DNA from: Paenibacillus sp. CC-CFT747
GTDB lineage: Bacteria > Bacillota > Bacilli > Paenibacillales > NBRC-103111
Assembly (NCBI GenBank): GCA_030323305.1
Contig: CP106741.1
Span: 6,158,764 to 6,222,763, forward strand
Length of the DNA: 64,000 nt
Direction of reading: 5' to 3'
The notes below the pieces were generated by a model. The model had not been told where the DNA came from, searched no databases, and worked only from the letters and a program-made list of their open reading frames with translations. A program made the translations under genes and the position numbers. This document shows, one piece after another, positions 46,264 to 56,322 of the stretch (positions are counted from its first letter, which is position 1; every line of letters begins with the position of its first letter).

Positions 46264-47466
46264 TTACCGCTGCGCCGCTTTGGCGGCTTGGTGGAATTCG
46301 CGAAGCTTCTTCGCTTCGGCAATGCTTTCGTAGAAGTCCGGGCTTCCGCTCAGCAGCCAGTTCTTGTGCTGGCCGGACGTTTCGTTGCGCTCCGGCTCTC
46401 CCAAGGTCCACTGCTCTCCAATGCCTTCCGAGTAATCCTTCATCAGGCTGAGGAAGGCGGCGCTCCAATCGCGGGAGCCGGTTACGGTAGGAACGAGCGG
46501 ATAGTAATGGTCGTAAGCGGAGCGAATGAGCGCATGGACGACTTCCTGAAGAATGGACGGCACGTCCGCCTTTTCCATCTTCTCTTTGAGCTCAGCCGGC
46601 ATTTCGACCTCGTCGGTGGAGGCGAACGCTTCGTACTCCTCGGCGCTAACCACTCCCTGCTCTTTTGCGTACCATAGCTTCATTCGGTCGAGAGCGGGCT
46701 TAAACGATTCGGGAACCGATACTGTGAGCTCCGGCTCCGGGTTCTCCAGATTGATGACGAACGATTCTTTAAATTTGTTAATACGCACGTTCTCCCGGAG
46801 TCCCAGCCAGCGAAGCGCCAGCAGCGCATGGGTTCTTGCTTTCGGGTCCATCTCCTCGTTGCGGCACACCCGGCGCAGAAGCTTCTCGCTTCTCGGATCA
46901 GGCAGCATGCACAGAAGCCGGACGGCCGTCAGCACCTTATCGTCGTCCTGAAGCCATTCGTTGATCTGGGCATAGACGGCATCCGGCGTATTGTCCGCGG
47001 TCCAGTCGAGCTCGGTCTGGCGGGAAGCGTATTCCTGCAGCTTGAACAGCCCTTGGGCCCGCAGGGATTCTTCGCCGTATTCGGCGAGCAGCTCCTGGTA
47101 AGCTTTCTCCACGTCGGCCGACAGCTCCGTCAAGGTGTTCCGGGTGGTTTCGGTTACATTTTGGCGGGAAGAAACAGCATTCAGCCACTCGGCCAGCGCC
47201 TGAGGGTTCTCTCTCCACAGCATGACGGCAAACGTCAGCATATCCTGGTCGTAACCGAGCTGCGGAAGCAGGCCGTAGCGGGCAAGCATGGTTTGAGCGT
47301 CGGCTTCTCTTTTCATCAGGGTCAAGGAAAGAATGATGCCGTTCCATGCATTTTCATTCGACACGTTCTCCCGGATCGCCCGGTGAAAGCAGAAGGCCGC
47401 TGCCCCGTAAGTATCATTTTGCAAATATTGGCGGCCGTAGCCGGTAAGTTCTTCATTCTTGCTCAT
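46264..47466 (-). CDS. Helical-repeat (TPR/HEAT-like) protein, unknown
   Basis: A 400-residue soluble protein. The N terminus resembles a TPR unit (GRQYLQNDTYGAAAFCFHRAI, NENAWNGIILSL), the middle is helical with a HEAT-like unit (LLCMLPDPRSEKLLRRV, KARTHALLALRWLG), and the C-terminal third is helical with two Trp-rich segments. No membrane segment or signal peptide. Its length and uninterrupted frame are notable in this error-rich window. It lies between the pilus operon and phyH, with its own terminator; a link to the pilus is only positional. Confidence 0.7.
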   Translation of the reverse strand: MSKNEELTGYGRQYLQNDTYGAAAFCFHRAIRENVSNENAWNGIILSLTLMKREADAQTMLARYGLLPQLGYDQDMLTFAVMLWRENPQALAEWLNAVSSRQNVTETTRNTLTELSADVEKAYQELLAEYGEESLRAQGLFKLQEYASRQTELDWTADNTPDAVYAQINEWLQDDDKVLTAVRLLCMLPDPRSEKLLRRVCRNEEMDPKARTHALLALRWLGLRENVRINKFKESFVINLENPEPELTVSVPESFKPALDRMKLWYAKEQGVVSAEEYEAFASTDEVEMPAELKEKMEKADVPSILQEVVHALIRSAYDHYYPLVPTVTGSRDWSAAFLSLMKDYSEGIGEQWTLGEPERNETSGQHKNWLLSGSPDFYESIAEAKKLREFHQAAKAAQR

Positions 47467-47580
47467 GCTTGTCCGATCCTCCTATTGATTGGTGCGGCAA
47501 AGATAGATTGAAAGAGTGCCGCTCTTCCATCGTAAACCACTATTCCCAGCTTAACAAGCGTTTTCCAACCAAAAAGTGTG

Positions 47581-47635
47581 AAAAACCTCCGTTTCCGGCC
47601 GCCGAAATGCGGTCTGGGAAGCACGGAGGCAAAAA
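47581..47635 (-). terminator. Terminator of the Tad pilus operon
   Basis: CCTCCGT (47586-47592) with ACGGAGG (47623-47629) and internal GC-rich pairing; T-run on the minus strand follows. It closes the operon after the TadG-like gene. Confidence 0.75.
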
Positions 47636-47664
47636 AAGATCCGGAAATTTCCAAGCGGGAAACC

Positions 47665-48519
47665 TTAGGGAAAGCTGATTTCCGTGTCTTTGCCCTGCGG
47701 GCATTTACTAACGTCAATATCAAACTTTTTACTCCCCAGGCCGCCCGCGGCAAGGGAGGTAATGTTCTTCTTGAAGGAAATGTTCGTGATGTTCATTTCC
47801 CGGCCGGCCTTGACGAACATTTTGGGTTCCTGCTCATTCGGGAACGTGATGGAGGCTTCCTCGAGCGACCCGCCGTTCATCTGTACGATGGTGGATACGG
47901 CATTCTTGATCATGCCGCTGTTCTGCCGGTAGGTGTCGCACAGCAGGCTGCCGTTAAGATCGGCAGTGAACCCGTCGACATCCAGATTCTTGAAGTATTC
48001 GTCCGTCACGACCATCAGCCAGTCCTTGTCCTTATCCAGCCCGTCGTACAGCTTCTCCGCAAGCGCCCTGCCGACGCCCGCTTCCGTCGCGAGCTTGAGG
48101 AAGAGCTCCTTGCGGTCCTTCTTCAACTGGCCCGGATTCAGGGTGGGCGACGGGGAAGGCGCGGGAGTCGGCTCAGGGGTAGGCTCCGCCGGACTTGGCC
48201 CGGGTTCGCCCGAAGGGGACGGAGAAGGCTCCGCCGCTTTCTTGAGCAGGTCTTCCACCAGTTCCAGGATATCTTTCTTGAAAGCATCCGATACCCGGAC
48301 CACCTTATCCTTCATCGCATCCTCATACCGGTCTCTGAGCTCCTGCGAGGCGGCCAGGGCGGCGGCATCGGCAATGTTCTGGGACTGCCTCTTCTCAATG
48401 AAGCCCATGAAGAAGTACAGCATCCAGACACTGCCGGCCACTACCCCAATAACCGTAAACAGGCTCAGGATCGACATGCTCCCTTTCTCATTATTAAGCG
48501 GACGCAGCCAGCCCTTCAT
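47665..48519 (-). CDS. TadG-like pilus assembly protein
   Basis: A 284-residue protein with an N-terminal NEKGSMSILSLFTVIGVVAG membrane segment typical of TadE/TadG pseudopilins and the ADAAALAASQELRDRY motif of TadG-type proteins. A Pro/Ser/Thr linker (PSPSPSGEPGPSPAEPTPEP) separates it from a C-terminal extracytoplasmic domain without a recognised family. Last gene of the pilus operon. Confidence 0.75.
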   Translation of the reverse strand: MKGWLRPLNNEKGSMSILSLFTVIGVVAGSVWMLYFFMGFIEKRQSQNIADAAALAASQELRDRYEDAMKDKVVRVSDAFKKDILELVEDLLKKAAEPSPSPSGEPGPSPAEPTPEPTPAPSPSPTLNPGQLKKDRKELFLKLATEAGVGRALAEKLYDGLDKDKDWLMVVTDEYFKNLDVDGFTADLNGSLLCDTYRQNSGMIKNAVSTIVQMNGGSLEEASITFPNEQEPKMFVKAGREMNITNISFKKNITSLAAGGLGSKKFDIDVSKCPQGKDTEISFP

Positions 48520-48534
48520 TTCGTCATCACTCCG

Positions 48535-50016
48535 TTAGTTAGACTCCGTCGATTCATAATAGCTTACGATCCATGCGGCGGCTTCCCCGGGTAACGGGAG
48601 CCTGCGGATTAAGCTTGGACGTCCGTCCGAACGTTCCTTTGTAGATATTGTTGTTGTGCGACAGATAATAGTCCACCGCATACCGGTAAGGCTCCCCGAT
48701 GGCTTTGCCGTCCGTGTAGTTGTTCAGAAAGACATCCGAGAAATCCAGCTTCTTCTCCATCACGGATTCGTTCTTGCTGAACCAGCCCCATAAAAGACAC
48801 AGCTCCTCCCGGGTAAGGTCCCGGTCCAGCTGCAGGGTGCCGTCGGGAAGAGGCGTGATCCTTCCCGCCGCCTTCAAGCCCTCCGCCAGTCCATACTGGG
48901 GATGCTCCGCCGGAACATCCGGGAAGCTGGGAGCCGAAGGCTTGCCCGGCTCTATTCCCCGCGGGTCGTAGCTCGAGGCCCACTTAAGGAATTCCCGCGC
49001 GACAGCATCTCCTCGGGCTTGAAGCGGCCGTCGGAATCGGGCTTCGCTCCGCCGGCCTCCAAGAACTTGACGAGCTGCCGTTCAGCCGGATGCCCGGCGA
49101 TATCGCTCACCTGAATCGTTTCCGCCGGCTGCCCGCCTGTTCCTCCGTCAGGTGCGGCGGAAGGAGACGGCGTCGGGGATGGCGTGGCCGAGCTGCCTTC
49201 GTTAGCATAGTACTCCGCCATCCATAAGGCGGCCTGGGAACGGGTTACGGGCTGCTGCGGCTTCAATTCATCCCCTGCTCCGAATACGCGCTGGTACAGG
49301 CTGTCCTTGTTCTTGGCATACGTATTCATCGCGAAGAGAAAAGGGTCCGCAACTTGGGCGTTGTCCTTGTAATCCTTCAGGAAATAACGGACCGTTTCCT
49401 TGGCGGTGACAATCGGGGAAATGACGTTCTTGTCCCCTTGGTACCAACCCCAGATCAGCCCGAGCTCTTCCCGGGTGAGCTCCTTGTCAAGCTTCATCGT
49501 GCCGTCCGGATAGCCTGTCACCGTTCCGGAAATCATCATGCCCTCGATAAGCGAATAATCGGGATGATCCGGAGGCACGTCGGGAAAGCTCGGCTTCTTG
49601 GGCTTTCTCGGCATGATACCTTTTGGATCATAGGCCGTCATCCAGCGGATGAATTCGCTTCTCTTGATCGTCTCATCGGGCCGGAAGGCTCCGTTCGTAA
49701 GCGGAATCGCCCCCGACTCGATAATAGGCTTGAGCTTGTCCGCATGGGGCACACCGGCCAGATCGGAAGCCTGGACCGTCTTACCGGGGGTAGGTTGGCC
49801 CGGCTTGGCCTCGGCCTTCACCTGGACGACCCGGGCTCCGGGCTTGAACGTCTCCGGATTGACCGAGGGGTGGGCGGATGGCGCGGGCGAAGCCGATGAA
49901 GTGGCGGCCGGGACCGGATCCGGAGACGCCGCCGTTTCTTCCCCCTTGCAGCCTCCCAGGACTAGCGTGATGAGCAGCAGCCCGTAAGCCGGCTGCCGCG
50001 GTATGGATACCTTCAA
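48535..50016 (-). CDS. SLH-type repeat lipoprotein (two frame breaks)
   Basis: TTG start at 50016 gives a signal peptide and lipobox LGGC. After a Pro/Ser/Ala linker come two tandem units of about 190 residues, each with a short segment (ASDLAGVPHADKLKPIIESG; VSDIAGHPAERQLVKFLEAGG), a KRSEFIRWMTAYDP or LSRGEFLKWASSYDP motif, an FPDVP..HP-(D/Q)Y motif and GYPDGTMKLDKELTREEL. These are SLH-like modules, which bind pyruvylated wall polysaccharide. Frame changes at about 48998 and 48587; repaired end SYYESTESN at 48535. Sits inside the pilus operon, suggesting wall anchoring. Confidence 0.78.
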
Positions 50017-50124
50017 GAAAGTGCACGTCCTTTCGCCGGTCTGCCGGGCAGGCGGATCGCCTGCCTCATCCAACCAAGGATGGCCGGGGCAGCAGCCCCG
50101 GCCGGCAGATCACTCCGATTTTTG

Positions 50125-50415
50125 CTACATGTAGTCGTACCATATTTTGGCAATAATGAATAGGGCGACCAGCCCGAAGCGAAAATTGTAGCCCTTCCGG
50201 TCTTCCGCACTCGCCCTCATATAGATGAGAAGCGTCCCCACCAGACCGGGCAGGGCGGACAGGACCAGGATCAAGACTCCCTGTTGAAAGGTAATGTACT
50301 TATGATCCCCGCCTAGATAGGCCACGATGAACGTCATTACGACGAACAGAGCGGTAGTCAGGTATAAGTACTTATTCAACGATTTCGGATGGAGCGAGGA
50401 AACCCATTTCTTCAT
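50125..50415 (-). CDS. Small membrane protein in the pilus operon
   Basis: A 96-residue protein with three hydrophobic helices (YLYLTTALFVVMTFIVAYL; VLILVLSALPGLVGTLLIYM; FGLVALFIIAKIWYDYM). Its start overlaps the end of the preceding gene. No family recognised; probably translated with the pilus operon. Confidence 0.6.
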   Translation of the reverse strand: MKKWVSSLHPKSLNKYLYLTTALFVVMTFIVAYLGGDHKYITFQQGVLILVLSALPGLVGTLLIYMRASAEDRKGYNFRFGLVALFIIAKIWYDYM

Positions 50416-50420
50416 GCCTA

Positions 50421-52312
50421 TCACTTCCACAGAAAGTATTTTTTCTTCACAATTTCATCGGTTACTTTACCGGCCAGCTTCTCCATCGTTTTGTCATTCT
50501 TCTGAAGCTGCTGGAGTCTGGCATCGTTTGCTTTTAGCTGATCCCACTGTTTCTGGGTAATCTGGGAGCCGTTCTGCTGCCACCTCTTGAAGGTGTTCGA
50601 ATCGGTGCTGACCTTTCCCTTCCAGAAATTATCGACCTGGGAGTTGGTCATGCCCTTCTTGCCGATGTTGCTTTCCGAGAGCTTGATTCCTTTGTCTTCA
50701 AAATCCTTTGGCACGGAACCATGATTTTCCTTCAGTCGCTGGTTCTTGATCTTCGTCTTAAAGAACGGAGCCAGAATGAAGCTCTTGATGAAGCTCCGCT
50801 GCGCCAGCTCGCCCGGATTGGTCAGAATGCCTTTGAACATGGCGGCCGACGTGAAGGACTCCGTAAAGCTGACAAAAAATTTGGAGGTCCGCTTCCCAAG
50901 CTGGGTAACGGCATGAAATCCGGTAATGTCCGAAAGCTTGTCGAAGACCAGGGTACTCAAGACGGATTCCCCAAGCGAAATCAACGCGGTCTTGACCGTG
51001 GGAAGCTGTCCCTTGAACGCCATGTCCGAGAAGATGTTCGCCATGAAGTTGATCTGGAAGGTCGTCACGAACTTGGGATTGATGATTTGCTTCTTCAGGG
51101 TGGCGATGGGCGACTTGAAGGCGGATTTAAGCCCCGAGAAAATGGAGCGCCCCGTGCTCTTGAAGAAGTTTCCCGACGCCTTAAGGGCGTTCGGGAAGGA
51201 ACGAATTTGGCCGGGCAGGGCTTTCAGGGCATTCGGGATGCCCCGGATCACCGTACCGGGGCTTTTGAACAGCTGGACAGCCCCCGAAGAATGCCCGCAC
51301 CGGCTCCTGCCTGCCCTAGGGAGAGCACGAACGTGGCCGCGAGCCCGCCGACGCCCATGGTCTTAAGGAAGTCAAAGTCGGTATGCATGGCGGCATATAT
51401 TCCGCCTACCACAGCCCCGACGACAACCGCCGCAATGATGAGCGGAACGCCGATCGTGACACCGATCAGGGCTCCGACGGCCACGGTGACGCCGACAACA
51501 ATCGCGGCCCCAAGGGCTCCCGCTACCATCCCGAGAACTCCACGTCCGACGGTATTCTCCTTCACTTTATTATATAGCTTTTTCCACCAGGGGAGATCCT
51601 CTTCTTTCTTTTCGGACTTCTGCTGGTCCGGATTGGTGGAAGGCTTCTGCTGCTGGGAAGGATCGGTCGTTTGCCCGTTATCGTCCGGTCCCGGAGGAAC
51701 CGGCTGGTACCAGGGAGAGGTTACCCCGGGGCCGTACGGGAGATAAGGGCCGAGCATACCCGGTTGCCCGCTTCCCGGCAGGCCCGGGATGCTAGGATCT
51801 CCCGGCTTTCCGTTACCCGGATCCTTCGGGTCGCCCGGTTTGCTGCCGTTGGGGTCCCCGGTTTCCCCCACCCGGGGCGTTCGGATCGCCGGCTTTGCCT
51901 CCCCGGGTGCATTCGGGTCACCGCCCTTGCCACCCCCGGGTGCTTTTGGGTCGCTGGTCGGAACGCCCGGCGTACCGCCGGTCCCGGGTTTTACCGGACC
52001 GGGCACCTTGGGATCCGTGGCGCTTCCGCCATCCGGCGGGGTGACGCCAAGGGAGCTGCCCCCGGAGCCTGTAGGAGGATCCGCCGGCTTTGGCGGCCCC
52101 TGCTGGACGGAGTCTCCCGGTGTCCCTCCTCCTACGTCTACGTTCCCATCGGGCACGCCCGTTTCGACGCTTACATTGTCGCCTGAATTCCCCTGCTTGG
52201 ATTCAATGGGGTTTTTATCAAGATAAATATCGATATCCTTGGCATAAGCCGTCCAACCGGAGCCGGCAAAGACAAGGAAAGCCATGATCAGCGATACAAT
52301 CGATTTTTTCAC
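50421..52312 (-). CDS. Pro/Gly-rich membrane protein of the pilus operon (frame break)
   Basis: About 630 residues. GTG start at 52312 (GGGGAGGAGG upstream) with a signal peptide (SLIMAFLVFAGSGWTAYA-K), a long Pro/Gly/Asp-rich region with GDPNAPGGGK-like and PGTGGTPG repeats, a Gly-rich double membrane segment (GMVAGALGAAIVVGVTVAVGALIG; IIAAVVVGAVVGGIYA) and a basic, helical cytoplasmic or secreted C terminus (SFTESFTSAAMFKGI, ITQKQWDQLKANDARLQQLQ). Frame changes at about 51283; two compensating losses in the repeat region are also possible (51840-51900). No family recognised. Candidate pilus-specific accessory factor. Confidence 0.65.
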
Positions 52313-52441
52313 GTGTCCTCCTCCCCGCTTTAAGCATAGTGTCCCCTTCATCATCTGCAGGGGACACTGTCCTGGGACTGCCTCTCAGGCAGATTATGGG
52401 ATTCGCCGGGCGGTACCCGTTCGGGTAGACCGTAACCAGCG

Positions 52442-52825
52442 TTACTCGTCCTCCTCTTTGCTTTCCTTGCGCAACGTTACCTTGGAGGTGATGGGCAGGG
52501 ACAAGCCGGAAGTGTTGAACAGCTTGTCGCTCATTAGTAAGGGAGCGTTTAGGGTTACGGATACTTGAATGTAATCCGAACCGACGTCCGAGCTGGATAC
52601 GCTCGTCACCTCATAGCTTCCCAGCATGTTGCGGGCCGCCCGGTCATAGTCCCCCTCCACCATGGCGGCACGCGCTCCCTCCATGGCGGCAGCTTTGGCG
52701 GAAAGGGCGGCCGACGCCACCATGGCACACTGCCACACGATGATGATCATCAAGAGGAAGAGCGGAAGCGCCCCGATGAGCTCAATCGACTGGGAGCCCT
52801 TTTCGTTATTCCACCAAAGCTTCAT
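52442..52825 (-). CDS. TadE-like pseudopilin
   Basis: A 127-residue protein with the N-terminal ENEKGSQSIELIGALPLFLLMIIIVWQCAM pattern (given in part) of TadE-type minor pilins: a Gly before the hydrophobic helix and Glu at +5. The rest is a small extracytoplasmic domain with VTLNAPLLM and a charged tail. Adjacent to flp as in other Tad loci. Confidence 0.8.
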   Translation of the reverse strand: MKLWWNNEKGSQSIELIGALPLFLLMIIIVWQCAMVASAALSAKAAAMEGARAAMVEGDYDRAARNMLGSYEVTSVSSSDVGSDYIQVSVTLNAPLLMSDKLFNTSGLSLPITSKVTLRKESKEEDE

Positions 52826-52842
52826 GGTCCACCACTTCTCTC

Positions 52843-53067
52843 TTAGCCGATTTTGAGTTTTCCGATGAATTCTTCCAGCTTCTTGACCAGTGCCCCGGCA
52901 ATTCCGCCGCCTTTGTCGCCGACAGCCGAGATAAGAGCCAGAATAAGAACGACGGCGACGGCCGCAATTCCGATATACTCGATGGCTTGAGCGCCTCTTT
53001 CGTTTTTGACGGGGGTTAGAGCTTTAGCAGCGGCACCATACAGACGGATTCCCAAGTTTTTCAACAT
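52843..53067 (-). CDS. flp: Flp-type major pilin
   Basis: A 74-residue prepilin: basic leader, cleavage site G25 followed by AQAIEYIG (Glu at +5, Tyr at +6) and a hydrophobic helix (IAAVAVVLILALISAVG). This is the Flp/Fap class processed by the TadV/CpaA peptidase. ATG at 53067 has GAGGAGG upstream. A good candidate for the main pilus subunit. Confidence 0.9.
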   Translation of the reverse strand: MLKNLGIRLYGAAAKALTPVKNERGAQAIEYIGIAAVAVVLILALISAVGDKGGGIAGALVKKLEEFIGKLKIG

Positions 53068-53111
53068 AATTATTTTCCTCCTCAAAATGTTGGTCTTCTC
53101 TATTTCAATGG

Positions 53112-54049
53112 TTAGAAAATCGATTTCCACTCGATCCCGAATGCCCCGGGATTGTAGATAAAGTTAAGCACCAGAAGGCCCATAATACTCAAAATAACGG
53201 CGGGCATGATCAGGAACGTGGTAATCATCGTGACCTTCGGTCCGGCCTTGGCGGCCCGTTCCTTGATCTTGCCGATGCGCGATTCCCTCATGTCCTCGGC
53301 CAGAAGCTTGAAGGTGTTGGCAATCGGAACCCCGAGCCGGCTTCCTTGAATAAGCGACAGGATGAGCGTCTCCAGCTCTTTGCTCTGGTTGCGGTTCATC
53401 AGCCTCGTATACGCTTCTTCCCGGGGACGCCGATGTCGAGCTCCTGCTGAAACCGGGTAAGCTCTTCCCCGAGCGGACCTTCCATGTCATCCACAATCTG
53501 CTTCATCGCCGGGTCCAGGGGCACCCCTGCCTGCAGGGTGACGCTCATGGAGTCCATGAAGTCCGGAAGCTCGATCCCGATCTGTTCCTGGCGGCTGTTG
53601 GCAGCCGATCGGATCCAGAGGATCGGGAAGAACATGCCGGCCAGGAAGAACAGAATCTGCATCAGCCCGCCGCCCAGCCCGATATAGGAGAGCAGCGTCC
53701 CGAAGAGCAGGCCAAGGAACATGCACAAGAAGCGGAAACCGTAGAAGGAATCGACATTCAGGCCGCCGGGAGCCCCGGCGAGCGCGATTTTGCGCTCCAT
53801 TTCCTTCTCATTGGAGAAGATTCGGAAACGGCGCCCGAGAGGAGCGAGCGTATTGGACCACCGGAAGATCCGCTCCTTCCACTCGTCACTTAGCTTCTTT
53901 TTCTTCTTCCGGGTTGTTTTGATCAGGCCCAAGGTTTTCTTTAAGCGGATGCGGCCGAAGTAGTACCGGCAGAGGGCCAGCATCGCCAGCGTCCACATCG
54001 CAAAAGCCCCGTAAAGCCATACGTCTATCCATTCGCTCAATGTAATCAC
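53112..54049 (-). CDS. tadC: Tad pilus platform protein TadC (one frame break)
   Basis: Type II secretion system F-domain protein of the inner membrane. Segments: VWLYGAFAMWTLAMLAL, the T2SSF block LPDFMDSMSVTLQAGVPLDPAM and, after the frame change at about 53425, SLIQGSRLGVPIANTFKLLAEDMRE and a terminal helix (TFLIMPAVILSIMGLLVL). Adding one base restores about 312 residues. The start overlaps the tadB stop (ATGA). With TadB it forms the assembly platform. Confidence 0.9.
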
Positions 54050-54986
54050 GCCTTTATGTTGGAAACTTTACGGATGGCCAGGAAGCCGATCGTCATCAGA
54101 ATGGCCACCACCACAAGAAGGATGAGACCCGGAATCGTGAACAGCGGCATAATAAACCCGTCAAATACGACATTGAACCCTATGATCAGCACAATCGGGA
54201 TGACGGCCAGCGTAATGGCGATGTACCGGGATTCCGCCGTCTGGTTGCTCAGCTCCTGGTTCATTCTCGCCCGGTCCTCCAGCGTTTTGGCCAGATGATC
54301 CAGCGCCTGTCCCAGGTTGCCGCCCGCCTTACGCTGTATAATGATTGTCTTCAGAAGCAGCTGGAAGTCCTTGCTGGAGAACCGTTCGCTCATCTTCTCA
54401 AAAACCGCCTCCACCGAAGTCCCGAGATGCAGCTGCTGGGACATCGCGTTAAAAAGCGGGCCGGCCGGCGCCTTCAGCTCTCTTGCCACCGTCTCGATGG
54501 ACTGCTGGATGCTCATCCCCGCCCGAAGACAGGAAGCGAGCATCCGGCTTACCTCGGGCAGCTGGCTGTTGACGAGCTGCGCGAATTTGTTTCTCCGGGA
54601 CTTCAGCCATTTGCGGCTTAGAAAGACGGTCAGGTAGAAGGAGACAATCAGGTTAAACGGAAACTTCAGGCTGAGCAGAACACCGAGAAGCACCGATAGC
54701 CCCGTGAATATCCCCGCTTGGATCGCCATCCACCTAAGAGGCGAAAGGGTCAAGTTGGCTCCTTCAGCTTCTCTCCCAGCTCCGAACCGTAGTCGGAGTG
54801 GGCGAGCTTGGCTTCGTAACGGTCCAGGACACTCTTCTTCCGGCGGGCTTCCGCCGTATAGAGCGGTCTCATCCGCCGGTTCAGGGCGTTCAGGTTCCGT
54901 CGGGTCGAGATGATTTCCGCTCCTCCCATCACCGCCGAGAAAGCAAAGACAAACACCACAACCAGCATCCAGGTTTCAAACGGCAC
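54046..54986 (-). CDS. tadB: Tad pilus platform protein TadB (one frame break)
   Basis: F-domain membrane protein. GTG start at 54986 has GGGAGGAA 6 nt upstream. N-terminal helix WMLVVVFVFAFSAVMGG, then after a frame change at about 54763 (in ELGEKLKEANLTLSPLR) a second helix pair, the F-domain block LPEVSRMLASCLRAGMSIQQSIE and a C-terminal helix (LAVIPIVLIIGFNVVF). Restored length about 313 residues. Start overlaps the repaired tadA stop. Confidence 0.88.
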
Positions 54987-56322
54987 GCTCGTTCCTCCCC
55001 CTTCCGGGGCGAACCAGTCGGCCGGAAGCTCTTGACCGAACGAGCGGAAGCGGGCGGCACATGCCGGCACGTAGCCGGTCGCGGTGAAGTCGCCGATGAC
55101 CCGGCCGTTCAGCTCCACTCCTTTCGGTCGAAGCGGAAGATGTCCTTCAGCTTAAGCTGCCCGTTCTCCAGGCCCGCTTCGGCGATCGAGACGATTTTTC
55201 TCGTTCCGTCCGTCAGCCGGAGCGTCTGAACGACAAGCTGGATCGCGGAGGATATGAACGGCCGAATGACATCCACCGTCATGGACGGGTTGCTCATCAT
55301 GATCATCGCCTCCAGCCGGGACATGGCATCCTGGGGACTGTTGGCGTGAATGGTGGTCAGGGAGCCTTCGTGACCCGTGTTCATCGCCTGAAGCATATCC
55401 AAGGCTTCTCCGCCCCGGACCTCCCCGACAATGATCCGGTCCGGGCGCATCCGCAAGGCGTTCTTCACCAGCTGGCGGATGGAGATTTCCCCGGTGCCTT
55501 CCATGTTTACCGGTCTTGCCTCCAGGGAGACCACATTCTTGCGGTTCAGCCTGAGCTCCGCCATGTCCTCAATGGTGATGATTCTCTCCCCGACCGGAAT
55601 GGCCGCCGATACGACGTTCAGCAGGGTGGTTTTCCCGCTGCCCGTCCCCCCGAGATAATGATATTCATCTTGGAGGCGGCGGCTGCCTGCAGGAACCGGG
55701 CCATCTTCTCCGACATCGTCTGAAAGCCGATCAAGTCCTTCATCGCATAAGGATCCTTCTTGAACTTACGGATCGTGATCACCGGCCCGTGAAGCGCGAT
55801 GGGTGGGATCGCTGCATTGATCCGGCTTCCGTCCTCGAGACGGCCGTCGACAAGAGGAGAGCTTTCATCGATCCGGCGGCCGATAGGGGCCACGATCCGG
55901 TCGATGATATGGCGGATATGCTCATTGCTCTTGAATGAAACATCGGAGAGACTGATCGTTCCCCTTCGCTCCACATACACCTCATGCGGACCGTTGACCA
56001 TTATCTCTGTAATTTCGTCGTCCCGCAGAAGAGGCTCCAGGGGACCATACCCGACGGAATCGTTCAGGATCATGCTGAGCAGCTCGGTTTTGTCCGATTG
56101 CGTGATGATGACCTTCTCTTCCTCGAGCATTTCGGTAATCAATTTCTCGATCGTCCGCCTTTTCTGGTAAAGAGGCAGCTGAATCAAATAATCGAGGTTG
56201 GTCTCTTTCAGCAGGCGTTCCTTGTAGTGGTGGAACAGAAAGTCCAGGTAATCCTGAGAAGTCGATTTCTCCGGCTGGACGCCGTCATCCAACCTGCTGC
56301 TGAGCTTTTGGAATATGGCCAT
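54976..56322 (-). CDS. tadA: Tad pilus ATPase TadA/CpaF (three frame breaks)
   Basis: Secretion ATPase powering Flp pilus assembly. ATG at 56322 has AGGGGGAA upstream. N-terminal helical part, then DEITEIMVNGPHEVYVERRG, RINAAIPPIALHGP, Walker A SGGTGSGKTT (frame change in the G run at about 55652), the Asp box ITIEDMAELRL, Walker B RIIVGEVRGGEALDML, and HEGSLTTIHANS. A second change at about 55120 restores the CpaF-type end NGRVIGDFTATGYVPACAARF, and a third at about 55000 gives a stop overlapping tadB. About 448 residues. Confidence 0.92.
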
